A stretch of DNA of 64,000 nt from Pusillimonas caeni (GTDB lineage Bacteria > Pseudomonadota > Gammaproteobacteria > Burkholderiales > Burkholderiaceae_B), in contig NZ_PDUW01000005.1 in NCBI RefSeq assembly GCF_003545815.1, forward strand, positions 62,001 through 126,000. Reading direction: 5' to 3'. Shown in pieces: positions 26,868-35,414 of this stretch; the stretch's first letter is position 1; every line of letters starts with the position of its first letter. The notes below the pieces were generated by a model, which was not told where the DNA came from, ran no database searches, and worked only from the letters and a program-made list of their open reading frames with translations. The position numbers were made by a program, and so were the translations under genes.

Positions 26868-27689
26868 ATGCCCGTACTGGAAACCGACCACCGGCGCATC
26901 GACTATCTGGACGAAGGCAGCGGACCGACCGTGCTGCTGATTCATAGCGCCTCGAGCAGCAATCGGCAGTGGCGCGCCCTGATCGACCGGCTCGCGCCGT
27001 GCTATCGGGTGGTCGCCATCAACCTCTTCGGTTACGGCCAGACCTCGCCTTGGCCCGACAGCCGGCCCCAGACGATTCACGACCACGCCGAACTGGTGTT
27101 CGCGCTGATGGACAAACTACCCGGTATGGTTCATCTGGTAGGCCATTCCTTGGGCGGCGTCGTGGCCATGGAAGTTGCCCGGCTGCGGACCGATCGCGTA
27201 GCCAGCCTGGCCTTGTACGAACCCAACCCCTTCCATCTGCTACAACATCATGGCGACCCAAGCGGCTTCGAGTGCATGGTGGAAATGATGGACGAGGTGG
27301 AGGGGCTTTACCGGCAGGGTCGACTGGAACATGCCGCGCGGCACTTCATTGTGTTCTGGTCCAGCGAGGCCAACTGGAATGCGCTGCCGGAAGAACGTCG
27401 CGCGCGCTTTGCGGCGACCATCGGCGCCAGCGTGCATGAAGGGCGGGCGCTGCAAAACAACACCACACCACTTGGCGACTACGCCGGCCTGCGCCTGCCC
27501 TGCCTGCTGATGTATGCGCGCGACACCTTGCCCGCCCTCTATGCCGTACAACAGGTACTCGTCGAAGCGTGCCCGCATTGGCAGGTTCAGTTCCTGGATG
27601 AGGGCGGTCATATGGCGCCGCTGACCCGCGCTGATGAGGTGAATGCACGGTTGGAGACATTTCTCGAGGCGTGGACAGTACACACATAG
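26868..27689 (+). CDS. alpha/beta hydrolase
   Basis: 273 aa. Nucleophile elbow VGHSLGGVVA (Ser94), HSASSSNRQW oxyanion loop near residue 26, acid in LLMYARDT and catalytic His in DEGGHMAPLTRADEVN near the end. A lid segment separates the strands (about 125-185). The substrate is unknown; epoxide-hydrolase- and esterase-like relatives are both possible. It follows the MFS gene on the same strand by 60 bp and could be cotranscribed. Confidence 0.88.
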   Translation: MPVLETDHRRIDYLDEGSGPTVLLIHSASSSNRQWRALIDRLAPCYRVVAINLFGYGQTSPWPDSRPQTIHDHAELVFALMDKLPGMVHLVGHSLGGVVAMEVARLRTDRVASLALYEPNPFHLLQHHGDPSGFECMVEMMDEVEGLYRQGRLEHAARHFIVFWSSEANWNALPEERRARFAATIGASVHEGRALQNNTTPLGDYAGLRLPCLLMYARDTLPALYAVQQVLVEACPHWQVQFLDEGGHMAPLTRADEVNARLETFLEAWTVHT

Positions 27690-27826
27690 ATAGAGCGCCT
27701 GCATTGCAGGCTTAAGGCACCTCTGCCTCTTTTCGGAAGTCACTCGAAGTTGTCATTATCTAATTTAGTAAACTTTGAGCGACATTTTGTTGACTCAGAT
27801 AGTTCCCGCAACGCTCTTGGACTCGC

Positions 27827-28726
27827 ATGCGCTCTCTTCTTGCCTACCTAAGCGCCCTATTCCTGCTGGCCGCCTGCGGCGGCACCGGCGGCGAAACACC
27901 GGCGCCGCCCGCCCCCATCGCCGCCGCCTGGTTCTATTTGTCCGACGACCATGACTACTTCGACATCCCGGCCGAATGGCAAGAGATCGCCTTCGACAAG
28001 GTGGACGTGCTGTACGTGGGCCCCGGCGGCATACAAGAACACAACCGCTTCGGGCTCTTCGAAAGCGCACAGACCGGCCCGCTGCGCCATCGCTTCGAGT
28101 GGCTGGTCGATAGAGCCAGGCAAGACAACCCGGATATCAAGATCGTCATCTCGCAATGGTGGGGCAAGGGCCAGGGCGTATGGGGCAAGCCGCTGTCGGC
28201 TTTGCAGGGTCAAGCCGAGCTGAACACCTACGTGCAATCCGTGGCCGACTTCATTGGCTATTATCAATCCTATGCCGGCGGCCGGTATGCGCTGGACGGC
28301 TTCGACATAGACTACGAAGACAACAACGTCACCGCCGACTTCCCCGCGCTGGCGCACAAGCTGAAGGACGCGCTGCAAGCCTTGACGGGCGAATACGGAA
28401 AGCCCTTCCGCTTGACGCTCTCGCCCGCCGAGGGCGAGTATCTGAACCCCGACAGCCTGTCGCCCTTCGATTACATCAATATGCAAAGCTACGCCGGCGG
28501 CATGGACATCCCGCCCGAAGCTTTCTTTCAGGAAGGTGTGCCGGCCGGCAAGATTCTCTACGGCATCTGCCCGGAGACCAACTGCGACACCTATGGCGTA
28601 GAAGACGTGCTGGCCAAGTACCGTCAATACGGCCTGGCGGGCGTGCACCTGTGGCGCCTGAACTCGGACAACCATGTCTACGAGGGGCAGGTACAGGAAC
28701 GGATATATTCAGCGCTGCATCCGTAG
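27827..28726 (+). CDS. GH18-family (chitinase-like) lipoprotein
   Basis: 299 aa. Lipobox LLAAC with Cys17, so it is a lipoprotein. The catalytic motif of glycoside hydrolase family 18 is intact: LDGFDIDYED gives Asp157, Asp160, Asp162 and Glu164 (DxxDxDxE), and the later MQSYAGG matches the substrate-binding Met-Gln-Tyr strand. Families with this fold cleave chitin, peptidoglycan-like or N-glycan GlcNAc links. It is short, a single TIM barrel without carbohydrate-binding domain. The ribosome site is weak. Confidence 0.85.
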   Translation: MRSLLAYLSALFLLAACGGTGGETPAPPAPIAAAWFYLSDDHDYFDIPAEWQEIAFDKVDVLYVGPGGIQEHNRFGLFESAQTGPLRHRFEWLVDRARQDNPDIKIVISQWWGKGQGVWGKPLSALQGQAELNTYVQSVADFIGYYQSYAGGRYALDGFDIDYEDNNVTADFPALAHKLKDALQALTGEYGKPFRLTLSPAEGEYLNPDSLSPFDYINMQSYAGGMDIPPEAFFQEGVPAGKILYGICPETNCDTYGVEDVLAKYRQYGLAGVHLWRLNSDNHVYEGQVQERIYSALHP

Positions 28727-29078
28727 GCGCCGTATCCTGCTTGGCAGGTATTTGCCGCTATTTGGCAATGCCTTATGGCTGGAGTACGAAGACCTGCTTG
28801 GTCGCCCCGTCTGGACAGACGCAACCACAGCCCGGGAGCGTCGCGAGATTTTAGCCGCGCTTGCCCAAGCTGGGCGATGGGTATCAGTCTATTACGGTTG
28901 GCGGCCGAACTTGCCTGATGAAAGCGACAATCATCTTATCGAACTGGCCATTGCCGGTGGCGCACAGACCATTGTCACGCACAACGTCCGCGATGTGGCA
29001 CGCGGAGAGCTGGCCTGGAAGGAGTTGCGGGTACTGACTCCTGCACAATGTTGGGAGAATCTACCATGCGCACACTGA
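28725..29078 (+). pseudogene. N-terminally truncated PIN-domain toxin (COG1569 type)
   Basis: The frame from about ILLGRYLPLFGNALWLEYEDLLGRPVW to VTHNVRDVARGELAWKELRVLTPAQ is the middle and C-terminal part of a toxin-component PIN protein (COG1569). The expected N-terminal strand with the first catalytic Asp (the DTN motif, about 30-40 residues) is absent; upstream in this frame lies the end of the GH18 gene. No usable start codon falls near the join. The remaining acidic residues are present. It overlaps the intact antitoxin by 13 bases. Confidence 0.75.
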
Positions 29079-29275
29079 CAATACGTTTGCCGGACGATAC
29101 CGCTCAACGCCTCAAGACGTTGGCGCGGTCACGCGGGCTCAGCGTCAACAAACTGGTCGAAGAAATGAGCACCCAGGCCATTGCGGCATTCGACGTAGAA
29201 ATGCGATTCAAGACGTTGGCCGCCGGAGCTGATCGGGAGAAGGCCCTTGCGATCCTCGATCGGCTGGACGAGTGA
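29066..29275 (+). CDS. ribbon-helix-helix antitoxin
   Basis: 69 aa. MRTLTIRLPDDTAQRLKTLARSRGLSVNKLVEEMSTQAI is a textbook ribbon-helix-helix DNA-binding domain; the remaining 30 residues would bind the toxin. GGGAG lies nine bases upstream. It overlaps the end of the truncated PIN gene, in the toxin-first order common for COG1569 modules. With the toxin decapitated it is an orphan antitoxin. Confidence 0.85.
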   Translation: MRTLTIRLPDDTAQRLKTLARSRGLSVNKLVEEMSTQAIAAFDVEMRFKTLAAGADREKALAILDRLDE

Positions 29276-29326
29276 ACCGCACGTGGATAGCTTCTCCCGT
29301 CGGCCGTGCTTAAGCCATGATTCCGC

Positions 29327-30976
29327 CTACGGACGCGCAATGGCGGTCCCGCCATATACGGACGCTGGGTCGATCTTGACGTCGATCACCAATGGGCGCT
29401 TGCGGTCGCGCGTGGCCACAGCGGCCATCGCGGCCTGCAGTTCGGCGCTGCTGGTCACGGTCAACGCCTTGCAGCCGAAAGCCTCGGCGATGCGTGCGAA
29501 ATCGCGCGACGGCAGCAGCGAGATGTCTGGATCCATGTTGTGCATGGTCAGGGCAATGTGCTCCGCGCCGTAGCTGCCATCGTTGGCAACGACAACCACC
29601 AGGTCCAGTTCCTCGGCTACGGCTGTGGCCAGTTCGCTCAGGCCGCTGAGCATGAAGCCGCCGTCACCGGTAACAAGCAGGGTGGGCCGATCTGCGGCCG
29701 CTACGGCGGCACCCATGGCCGTTGCCTCGCCGATACCGATGGAGGAAAAGCCGTTGCCGTCGACGTAAGAGCGCGGATTCGGCACCGAAATCACGTTCCA
29801 GAAGGCGAACATGAAGCGCCCGGAGCCGGTGACGAACACACGGTCCTTGGGCAGCGCCTCTTCCAGTGCGAAGGCCACCTCGTAAAGATCGACGGTGCCG
29901 GCCGGCGTCGAACGCACGAGTTTCTTTTGCGCCGTCTCGTGATAGGTCTTGAGTTCCTCGAGCAGGTCGTCGTTGCGCGCACCGGAGCCAGGAATCTCGG
30001 CTTCATCCAACCACTTGACCATGGCGTCGGCCGTCAAACCGGGATCACCGACCAGACCGACCGTCACCGGCGTGCAGCGTCCGAGTTCGCTCGCCAACGG
30101 ATTGATCTGGATAATGCGTTTGCCGCGGGTCAAGCCCCGTTCGCCCGACGTGTATTTGTTCAGGCTGGCGCCAAACACGATCAGGCAGTCGGCGCGGCCG
30201 ATGACGTCGGAGGCCACATCATGGCTGACGGTTCCGGAGATACCGAGGTGGAATGGATCATCATTAAAAAGACCTTTCCCACGCAACGAGGTTGCCACGG
30301 GCGCCTCGATGCGACGCGCGAAGCGCAATACCGCCTCCTCGGCTTCCGGGTCACTCACCCCGCGCCCGGCGATAACGACCGGCAGGTGCGACGAGGCGAT
30401 GATGCCGATGGCGTCATCCATGTCGTTGCTGCTTGCAATGGCGCTGCGCGTCTCGGGCAGACGCAGATAGGGTTTCTGGTATTCGACTTCTTGCCACTGG
30501 AACTCTACCGGTATGTTGAACACGATCGGTCGATGCTCGGACTGTGCTCGATAAAATGCACGAGCCAAATCCTCGGCCACGGTTTCCGGGCTGCGCAGCG
30601 GCTCGAAGCCTGCGCCAGTGGCGGCGACCAGCGCCCGCTGATCTACGTTCTGGGCATGTTCGCGGTCAATCATCGGGGTATCACCGGCCAGCAGCACCAT
30701 GGGCGTGCCTGCCTTGGCGCCTTCGACCAGGGCCGTGACGGTGTTCGTCAAGCCAGGACCGTGGGTGACTGCAGCCACGCCGACCTTGCCGGCCACACGC
30801 GCCCAACCCTGTGCCATCAACACCGCGCTACCTTCATGAACTGCCGCTACATAGCGCCCGTTGCAGTCACGGCGAAAGCTGTCGATGATGTACACACAAC
30901 CGTCTCCAAGTACTCCAAACAGCTCCGTACAACCCAGATCCGACAATCCGCGGGCAATGGCTTCATAGACTTTCAC
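29327..30976 (-). CDS. thiamine-diphosphate-dependent enzyme (acetolactate synthase-like large subunit)
   Basis: 549 aa in three domains: N-terminal PYR domain with the activating Glu in AVHEGSAVLMAQGWAR, middle FAD/nucleotide-like domain (PVVIAGRGVSDPEAEEAVL), and C-terminal PP domain with the cofactor motif GDGGFMLSGLSELATAVAEELDLVVVVANDGSYG. It belongs to the acetolactate synthase / benzoylformate decarboxylase superfamily; no small subunit or pathway genes are adjacent, so a catabolic carboligase or decarboxylase is as likely as valine synthesis. The GTG at 30976 was preferred, with GAGGTG at good spacing. Confidence 0.85.
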   Translation of the reverse strand: MKVYEAIARGLSDLGCTELFGVLGDGCVYIIDSFRRDCNGRYVAAVHEGSAVLMAQGWARVAGKVGVAAVTHGPGLTNTVTALVEGAKAGTPMVLLAGDTPMIDREHAQNVDQRALVAATGAGFEPLRSPETVAEDLARAFYRAQSEHRPIVFNIPVEFQWQEVEYQKPYLRLPETRSAIASSNDMDDAIGIIASSHLPVVIAGRGVSDPEAEEAVLRFARRIEAPVATSLRGKGLFNDDPFHLGISGTVSHDVASDVIGRADCLIVFGASLNKYTSGERGLTRGKRIIQINPLASELGRCTPVTVGLVGDPGLTADAMVKWLDEAEIPGSGARNDDLLEELKTYHETAQKKLVRSTPAGTVDLYEVAFALEEALPKDRVFVTGSGRFMFAFWNVISVPNPRSYVDGNGFSSIGIGEATAMGAAVAAADRPTLLVTGDGGFMLSGLSELATAVAEELDLVVVVANDGSYGAEHIALTMHNMDPDISLLPSRDFARIAEAFGCKALTVTSSAELQAAMAAVATRDRKRPLVIDVKIDPASVYGGTAIARP

Positions 30977-31361
30977 AATTTCACCTCGATTATTCAATTT
31001 CGGACGAATCTTATTGGCGCCTATCCGGTTAGAGTTTAGACCCGCTCGGGAATACTATCAGCATTGACCCTGCAGAGAACGTGCTTTAAGTTCGCGGTGC
31101 ATATGCGCGAGGTAAGGGCGGGATGGGCGTGTGATTGTCACACCGATGTAGGCGATGACTGGCTCGATCGCAAAATCCACACGACCGGTACGAGAGCCGT
31201 CTCAGTCGGCATGACCGGCGAAATTCTGGAGGTCGGCGCTCACCCAATTAGAGCGGTTGGCGTTCCAAGCTTCTTTGGTCAATCTACCCGGGTAATATTG
31301 TTATTTTAATAATACCCGGGTAAAATGTCTCCGTGATTAAAAATATACGGAAAAGATAGCC
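30977..31361. other. intergenic region between ThDP enzyme and DUF2239 gene
   Basis: 385 bp. The right third holds the twin palindromes and promoter described separately. The left part contains an 81-codon open frame (31064-31309) without recognisable family or good ribosome site, and a promoter for the ThDP enzyme is expected near 31000-31040 but no convincing boxes were seen. Confidence 0.4.
31285..31326 (+). promoter_or_regulatory. twin palindromic operators and promoter of the DUF2239 gene
   Basis: The 10-bp palindrome TACCCGGGTA occurs twice, at 31285-31294 and 31313-31322, with centres 28 bp apart. A promoter fits between them: TTGTTA at 31298-31303, 17-bp spacer, TAAAAT at 31321-31326. 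One copy is upstream of the -35, the other covers the spacer and -10, as expected for a dimeric repressor (TetR/MarR-like) binding cooperatively. The regulator is not adjacent. Confidence 0.7.
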
Positions 31362-31943
31362 ATGCCGGATTCAAACCGATACTCAGCTTTCGCGGGGTCG
31401 CGCCTTGTTCTGACAGGTGGCCCAAGCGATGTGGCCATTGCAGTCAGGAATACGCTAATGCGTGAGCAGACCGACACAATTCTTATTTTCGATAATCAAA
31501 CAGGCCGGCAGGTCGACTTTGACTTGCGGGGCACCGATGAGGAAATTACGGCGCGCCTGGAAAGCCAGGACGAGATGCAGCACCACCCTGCTCCAAGATC
31601 GCCCGGACGTCCAAAGCTGGGGGTGGTTTCCCGAGAGGTCACGTTGCTTCCGCGACATTGGGATTGGCTTTCTGAGCAGCCAGGCGGTGCTTCAGCAACG
31701 CTACGCCGACTGGTGGACGCAGCTCGCAAGAGTAAGGATCACGGTCAGCTGGCACGCCAAGCTCAGCAGGCGTCGGATCGCTTCATGATGGCCATGCTGG
31801 GTAACCAGCCCGGCTACGAAGAGGCTGCGCGGGCACTCTATGCGTGCGACAGGGCCCGCTTTTTTGCCATGAGCGACAGTTGGCCAGCCGATTTGCGTGA
31901 TCATGCGCGCCTCTTGGCGGAACCGGCATTTGGCGGATGCTGA
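31362..31943 (+). CDS. DUF2239 family protein
   Basis: 193 aa. Recognised by YSAFAGSRLVLTGGPSDVAIAVR at the N-terminus, ILIFDNQTGRQVDFDLRGTDEEI, and the central GRPKLGVVSREVTLLPRHWDWLSEQPGGASATLRRLVDAARK. The family has no known function; the middle segment, with RPKLGVVSREVTLLPRHWDWL, looks like a ribbon-helix-helix-type element. GGAAAAG precedes the ATG. The upstream twin TACCCGGGTA operators indicate tight repression, so the protein is probably induced by a specific signal. Confidence 0.88.
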   Translation: MPDSNRYSAFAGSRLVLTGGPSDVAIAVRNTLMREQTDTILIFDNQTGRQVDFDLRGTDEEITARLESQDEMQHHPAPRSPGRPKLGVVSREVTLLPRHWDWLSEQPGGASATLRRLVDAARKSKDHGQLARQAQQASDRFMMAMLGNQPGYEEAARALYACDRARFFAMSDSWPADLRDHARLLAEPAFGGC

Positions 31944-32006
31944 CCTGCCAACATCAGAGAGTTTTCACACAGCCTCGACCCAAAGCAGTCAGTCAGCGCT
32001 TTGTCG

Positions 32007-32249
32007 TTATCTCTTGGATCTGGACCTATGTGACTGAACATACCAGGCCAAGACGCTTGCGCTGCATAGGGTGGATAAAGCCAGAGGCAGGAGAAACGTC
32101 ATATCTTCAAACGGCATGCCTGTAATAAGCTGGTTTGGCATGAATACAAGCGCCGTCAGGGCGGTTGCAAAGAACATTGCAACCACTATGCACGCAACAA
32201 GAATAATAAGTTTGAAAAGGCTTGGCTCGTGTATTGCCGCTTTGTTCAT
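32007..32249 (-). CDS. small two-helix membrane protein of unknown function
   Basis: 80 aa with two membrane helices (about residues 12-36 and 50-69) and a basic C-terminal tail (RSRSKR). AGGGGAAG lies at good distance before the ATG. No family recognised. It stands alone in a less GC-rich patch, consistent with an accessory gene. The flanks up to tRNA-Val (about 290 bp) show nothing else coding. Confidence 0.6.
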   Translation of the reverse strand: MNKAAIHEPSLFKLIILVACIVVAMFFATALTALVFMPNQLITGMPFEDMTFLLPLALSTLCSASVLAWYVQSHRSRSKR

Positions 32250-32536
32250 TGTCTTCCCCTTTTTGTTTTAGTTTTCTGCTATTAGTCGATCATAGGCTGC
32301 CAGATACGGTGCAAATAATCACTTGCGAAAAACTTGTTGTGTAATTTCCAGCAGCGTAGGGGATACCGATTGACGGGTCAAGCATCCGTTCCTGGAGCCA
32401 AGGCGAAGTCGGAGACTATCCGACCCTGACCATACTCTTTATCTCCGTAGGACGAGAGCAGGGCAAACACAAGGAGAAGAAAGAAGACATCATAGGCTAC
32501 AAGTTCATAACCTATTAATTTTTAAAGGGGATTTCT

Positions 32537-32611
32537 TGGTGGGCGGTACTGGGTTCGAACCAGTGACCCCTGCCGTGTGAAGGCAGTGCTCTACCACTGA
32601 GCTAACCGCCC
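32537..32611 (-). tRNA. tRNA-Val (anticodon CAC)
   Basis: Full cloverleaf on the minus strand: acceptor GGGCGGT pairs with ACCGCCC, D-arm TAGCTCAGTGGTAGAGC, anticodon stem CTGCC / GGCAG around loop TTCACAC with anticodon CAC, and T-arm with GGTTCGAACCC. The 3' CCA is encoded (32537-32539). Confidence 0.95.
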
Positions 32612-32668
32612 CAAAGCGCCGAAAGCTTGAATGCCTTGGGAAGTGAAGTCCGTTATTCTAACACAACG

Positions 32669-34201
32669 TCACACAAGCTGCCGCTTCAGCACCTTGCCCG
32701 CCGGGCTGGTGGGCAGGGAATCCCTGAACTCGACGATGCGCGGCACTTTGTGCCGGGCCAGGCGCTGCTCGCAATGGGCGATGATGTCGGCCGCGTCGAC
32801 GCGGCAGCCGTCCTTGAGCACCAGGACGGCCTTGATGACTTCGCCCAGGATCTTGTCGGGGCTGCCCACGACGGCGGCCTGGGCGACCGCCTCGTGCAGC
32901 AGAATCTGGTCTTCGACCTCGGCGCCGGAGATCTTGTGGCCGCCGGATATGACTTGGTCGCGCTCGCGGCCGACCACGTGATAGAAGCCCTCGGCGTCGC
33001 AATAGGCCAGGTCGCCGGTGTTGAACCAGTCGTTCACGAAGGCCATGGCATTGCGCTCGGGGTCGAGGTAGTAGCCGGGCATGAGGCGCTCGGAACGGAC
33101 CAGCAGCCTGCCCGTCTCGCCCGCGGCCACGGGCTTGCCTTCGTCGTCCAGGATCTTGACCTCGGCGCCGGGCACGAGCTTGCCGGACGAGCCGATGGGC
33201 GGCATGACTTCGCTGAAGTCGAACGAGAAGATGGGCGTGCACTCCGACAGGGCATAGTATTCGAGCAGGGGCACGCCCATGCGGCGATGGAACTCTTTCT
33301 TGGTGATGGAGGCGATGGGCGCACCCGAGGAGGCCATGAAGCGCACCCGGTCCAGCTTGTATGTCTTCCCGGTTTGATCCACATGCTCGAGCATCATGGC
33401 GTACATGGCGGGCACGCCGACCATGTAGCTGGCGCCGTGTTGCTGGACACCCTCGAGCACCCGCACGGGGTTGAACTTTTTGAACAGCAGCACCGTGGCG
33501 CCGGCGCACAAGGCGACGAACGAGGCGGTGAACAGGCCGAAAGTGTAGGAAAGCGGCAAGGCGCAGACGGACATGTCTTGGGGGCCGAGCCGCCATGCTT
33601 GTATCAAGGCCCGGGCGGAAGCGACTTCCATACGGTCGGTGGCCACCACGCCTTTGGGCAGCGCCGTCGTACCCGAGGTGTGGATGACGACGGCGACACT
33701 GTCCGGCTCGCGGCGCGGCCAGTCTTCGCCGCCGGGCGCGCTCGCTTGGCGCAGGTGCGCGCCGCGTTCGAACAGCTCGTCCAGGAGGCAGTGCGGCGCG
33801 TCGATGGCATTCCGGCTCCATGTATCGAGTACGGCCTGCCGGCAGTCGTCGTCGTGAATGACGAGCGCGGGATCCGATTTTTCGACGATGTAGGCGATTT
33901 CGTTGCGGCTGAGGTCGGAATTGATGGGAAACAGCGTGCCGCCGGCCCTCAAGACACCCAGGTAGGCCGCGTAGTAATCAGGACAATTGCGGGCGATGAT
34001 GCAGACGCGGCTGCCTGCGCCCACGCCTTTCTCGCGCAGCGCCAGGGCCACGGCGTCGATGCGTTCGCCCAGCTCACGATAGCTGAGAGGCCGGCCCTCG
34101 AACAGCACGGCCGCGTGGTCGGGTCGCTCGCGAATATGGCGGTCTATCAGGCTCAAGGCGTTCAAGGCTTCTGCCTGGGCCAGCTGCGGGGCGTCGTTCA
34201 T
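32669..34201 (-). CDS. acyl-CoA synthetase (class I adenylate-forming)
   Basis: 510 aa. ATP-binding motif HTSGTTALPKGV, then YYALSECTPIFSF (aryl/acyl pocket region), NTGDLAYCDAEGFYHVVGRERDQVISGGHKIS (hinge) and the C-terminal catalytic Lys in SPAGKVLKRQL. It activates a carboxylic acid to its CoA thioester. The sequence leans towards the benzoate/short-chain type rather than long-chain ligases, but the substrate is not certain. GGAGA precedes the ATG. It is the last of a three-gene set with the dehydrogenase 14 bp upstream. Confidence 0.87.
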   Translation of the reverse strand: MNDAPQLAQAEALNALSLIDRHIRERPDHAAVLFEGRPLSYRELGERIDAVALALREKGVGAGSRVCIIARNCPDYYAAYLGVLRAGGTLFPINSDLSRNEIAYIVEKSDPALVIHDDDCRQAVLDTWSRNAIDAPHCLLDELFERGAHLRQASAPGGEDWPRREPDSVAVVIHTSGTTALPKGVVATDRMEVASARALIQAWRLGPQDMSVCALPLSYTFGLFTASFVALCAGATVLLFKKFNPVRVLEGVQQHGASYMVGVPAMYAMMLEHVDQTGKTYKLDRVRFMASSGAPIASITKKEFHRRMGVPLLEYYALSECTPIFSFDFSEVMPPIGSSGKLVPGAEVKILDDEGKPVAAGETGRLLVRSERLMPGYYLDPERNAMAFVNDWFNTGDLAYCDAEGFYHVVGRERDQVISGGHKISGAEVEDQILLHEAVAQAAVVGSPDKILGEVIKAVLVLKDGCRVDAADIIAHCEQRLARHKVPRIVEFRDSLPTSPAGKVLKRQLV

Positions 34202-34215
34202 GCGTGTCTCCTTGC

Positions 34216-35373
34216 TTACAGGCCGAGGGCTTCGGCGTCGCCCGCCTGCATGCGCTTGGCGATGATCAGCTTCTGGATTTCGTTGGTGCCTTCGGTCACG
34301 ATGAAATAAGGCGCTTCACGATAGTAGCGCTCGGCCGGAAAGTCGGAGACGAAACCGCCGCCGCCGTGGATGCGCACGCAATCGAGCGCGACCTTGGCGC
34401 AGGTCTCGCCGGCGAAGAGCTTGGCCATGCCGCAGACCATGTCCGCGCGCTCGCCGCTCTGCTTGACAGCCGCCGCGGTCTGCACCAGGGACTGCGCCGC
34501 CATGGTCTGGGTGGCCATGTCGGCAAGATGCATCTGTATGGCCTGGTGGTTGATGATCTCGGTGCCGAAGGCCACGCGTTGCATTGCGAAATCTTGCGCA
34601 GCCTTGAGCGCCGAACGCGACAGGCCCACGGCCGTGGCCGCCATGGCGATGCGGCCGGTTTCCAGGGCGTCCAGCATCTGTTTCAGGCCCTGCCCCTCGA
34701 CCTGCCCTATCAGGCTCCCGGCGGGCAGCTTCACATCTTGGAAGACCAGCTCGGCCACGTCGATATGGCGATGGCCCAGGGTGCGTGCATTGGCGCCCAC
34801 GGTAAAGCCGGGCAGGCCTTTCTCGATCATGAACAGGCTGATGCCGTCCTTCCCGTCTGCGGTGCGGGCCAGCACCACGACCGCGCCGGCGCGCGCGCCG
34901 TTGGTGATGAATATCTTCGAGCCGTTCAGCACATAGCCACCGCCGGCTTCTTTGCGCGCCTTGCTGCGTATGGCCTGCAGGTCGGAACCCCCATTTGGCT
35001 CGGTCAGGGCGATGGCCACGCGCAGTTCGCCGGTGGCCATGCGCGGCAGCCACTTCTGCTTCTGCGCCTCGGTGCCGTGCCTGGCCAGTATGCTGGACGC
35101 GGAGGTATGGCTGTTGAGAAAACAGCTGAGCGTCGTCCAGCCGGCGGCGAGCTCTTCCATGATCCTGGCATAGGTGGGCACGGAAAGCTCCAGCCCGCCA
35201 TACTCCTGGGGCACGGCGATGCTGAAGAGCCCGAGCTCCTTCAAGGCCGAAACGATTTCTTCGGGGTAGCGCTGGTCGGCCTCGAGCTCCTGCGCGCGGC
35301 CGACGATCTTCTGCTGGACGAAGCGCTGCACGCCCTGCACCACTTCGTCGTCCCATGGTTTCTGGATAGGCAT
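34216..35373 (-). CDS. acyl-CoA dehydrogenase
   Basis: 385 aa, standard length. LTEPNGGSDLQAIRSKA and GSKIFITNGARAG are the FAD- and substrate-binding segments; the catalytic base is Glu361 in FIVTEGTNEIQK, and GRIAMAATAVGLSRSAL plus AFGTEIINHQAIQ are family motifs. It introduces the alpha-beta double bond in a CoA thioester and passes electrons to ETF. GAGAG lies before the ATG. It is cotranscribed with the thioesterase 41 bp upstream and the ligase downstream. Confidence 0.92.
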   Translation of the reverse strand: MPIQKPWDDEVVQGVQRFVQQKIVGRAQELEADQRYPEEIVSALKELGLFSIAVPQEYGGLELSVPTYARIMEELAAGWTTLSCFLNSHTSASSILARHGTEAQKQKWLPRMATGELRVAIALTEPNGGSDLQAIRSKARKEAGGGYVLNGSKIFITNGARAGAVVVLARTADGKDGISLFMIEKGLPGFTVGANARTLGHRHIDVAELVFQDVKLPAGSLIGQVEGQGLKQMLDALETGRIAMAATAVGLSRSALKAAQDFAMQRVAFGTEIINHQAIQMHLADMATQTMAAQSLVQTAAAVKQSGERADMVCGMAKLFAGETCAKVALDCVRIHGGGGFVSDFPAERYYREAPYFIVTEGTNEIQKLIIAKRMQAGDAEALGL

Positions 35374-35414
35374 CTGAATACTCTCAAAAGTGTCTTTGGT
35401 TTTGCCGCGACCCG

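Noticed and set aside
28674-28724. ATG at 28674 as start of the PIN toxin
   Set aside because: It lies inside the GH18 gene in another frame and gives an Arg-rich non-PIN N-terminus, so the toxin is better described as truncated.
31064-31309. 81-codon open frame between ThDP enzyme and DUF2239
   Set aside because: No ribosome site or family; extends into the twin operator region.
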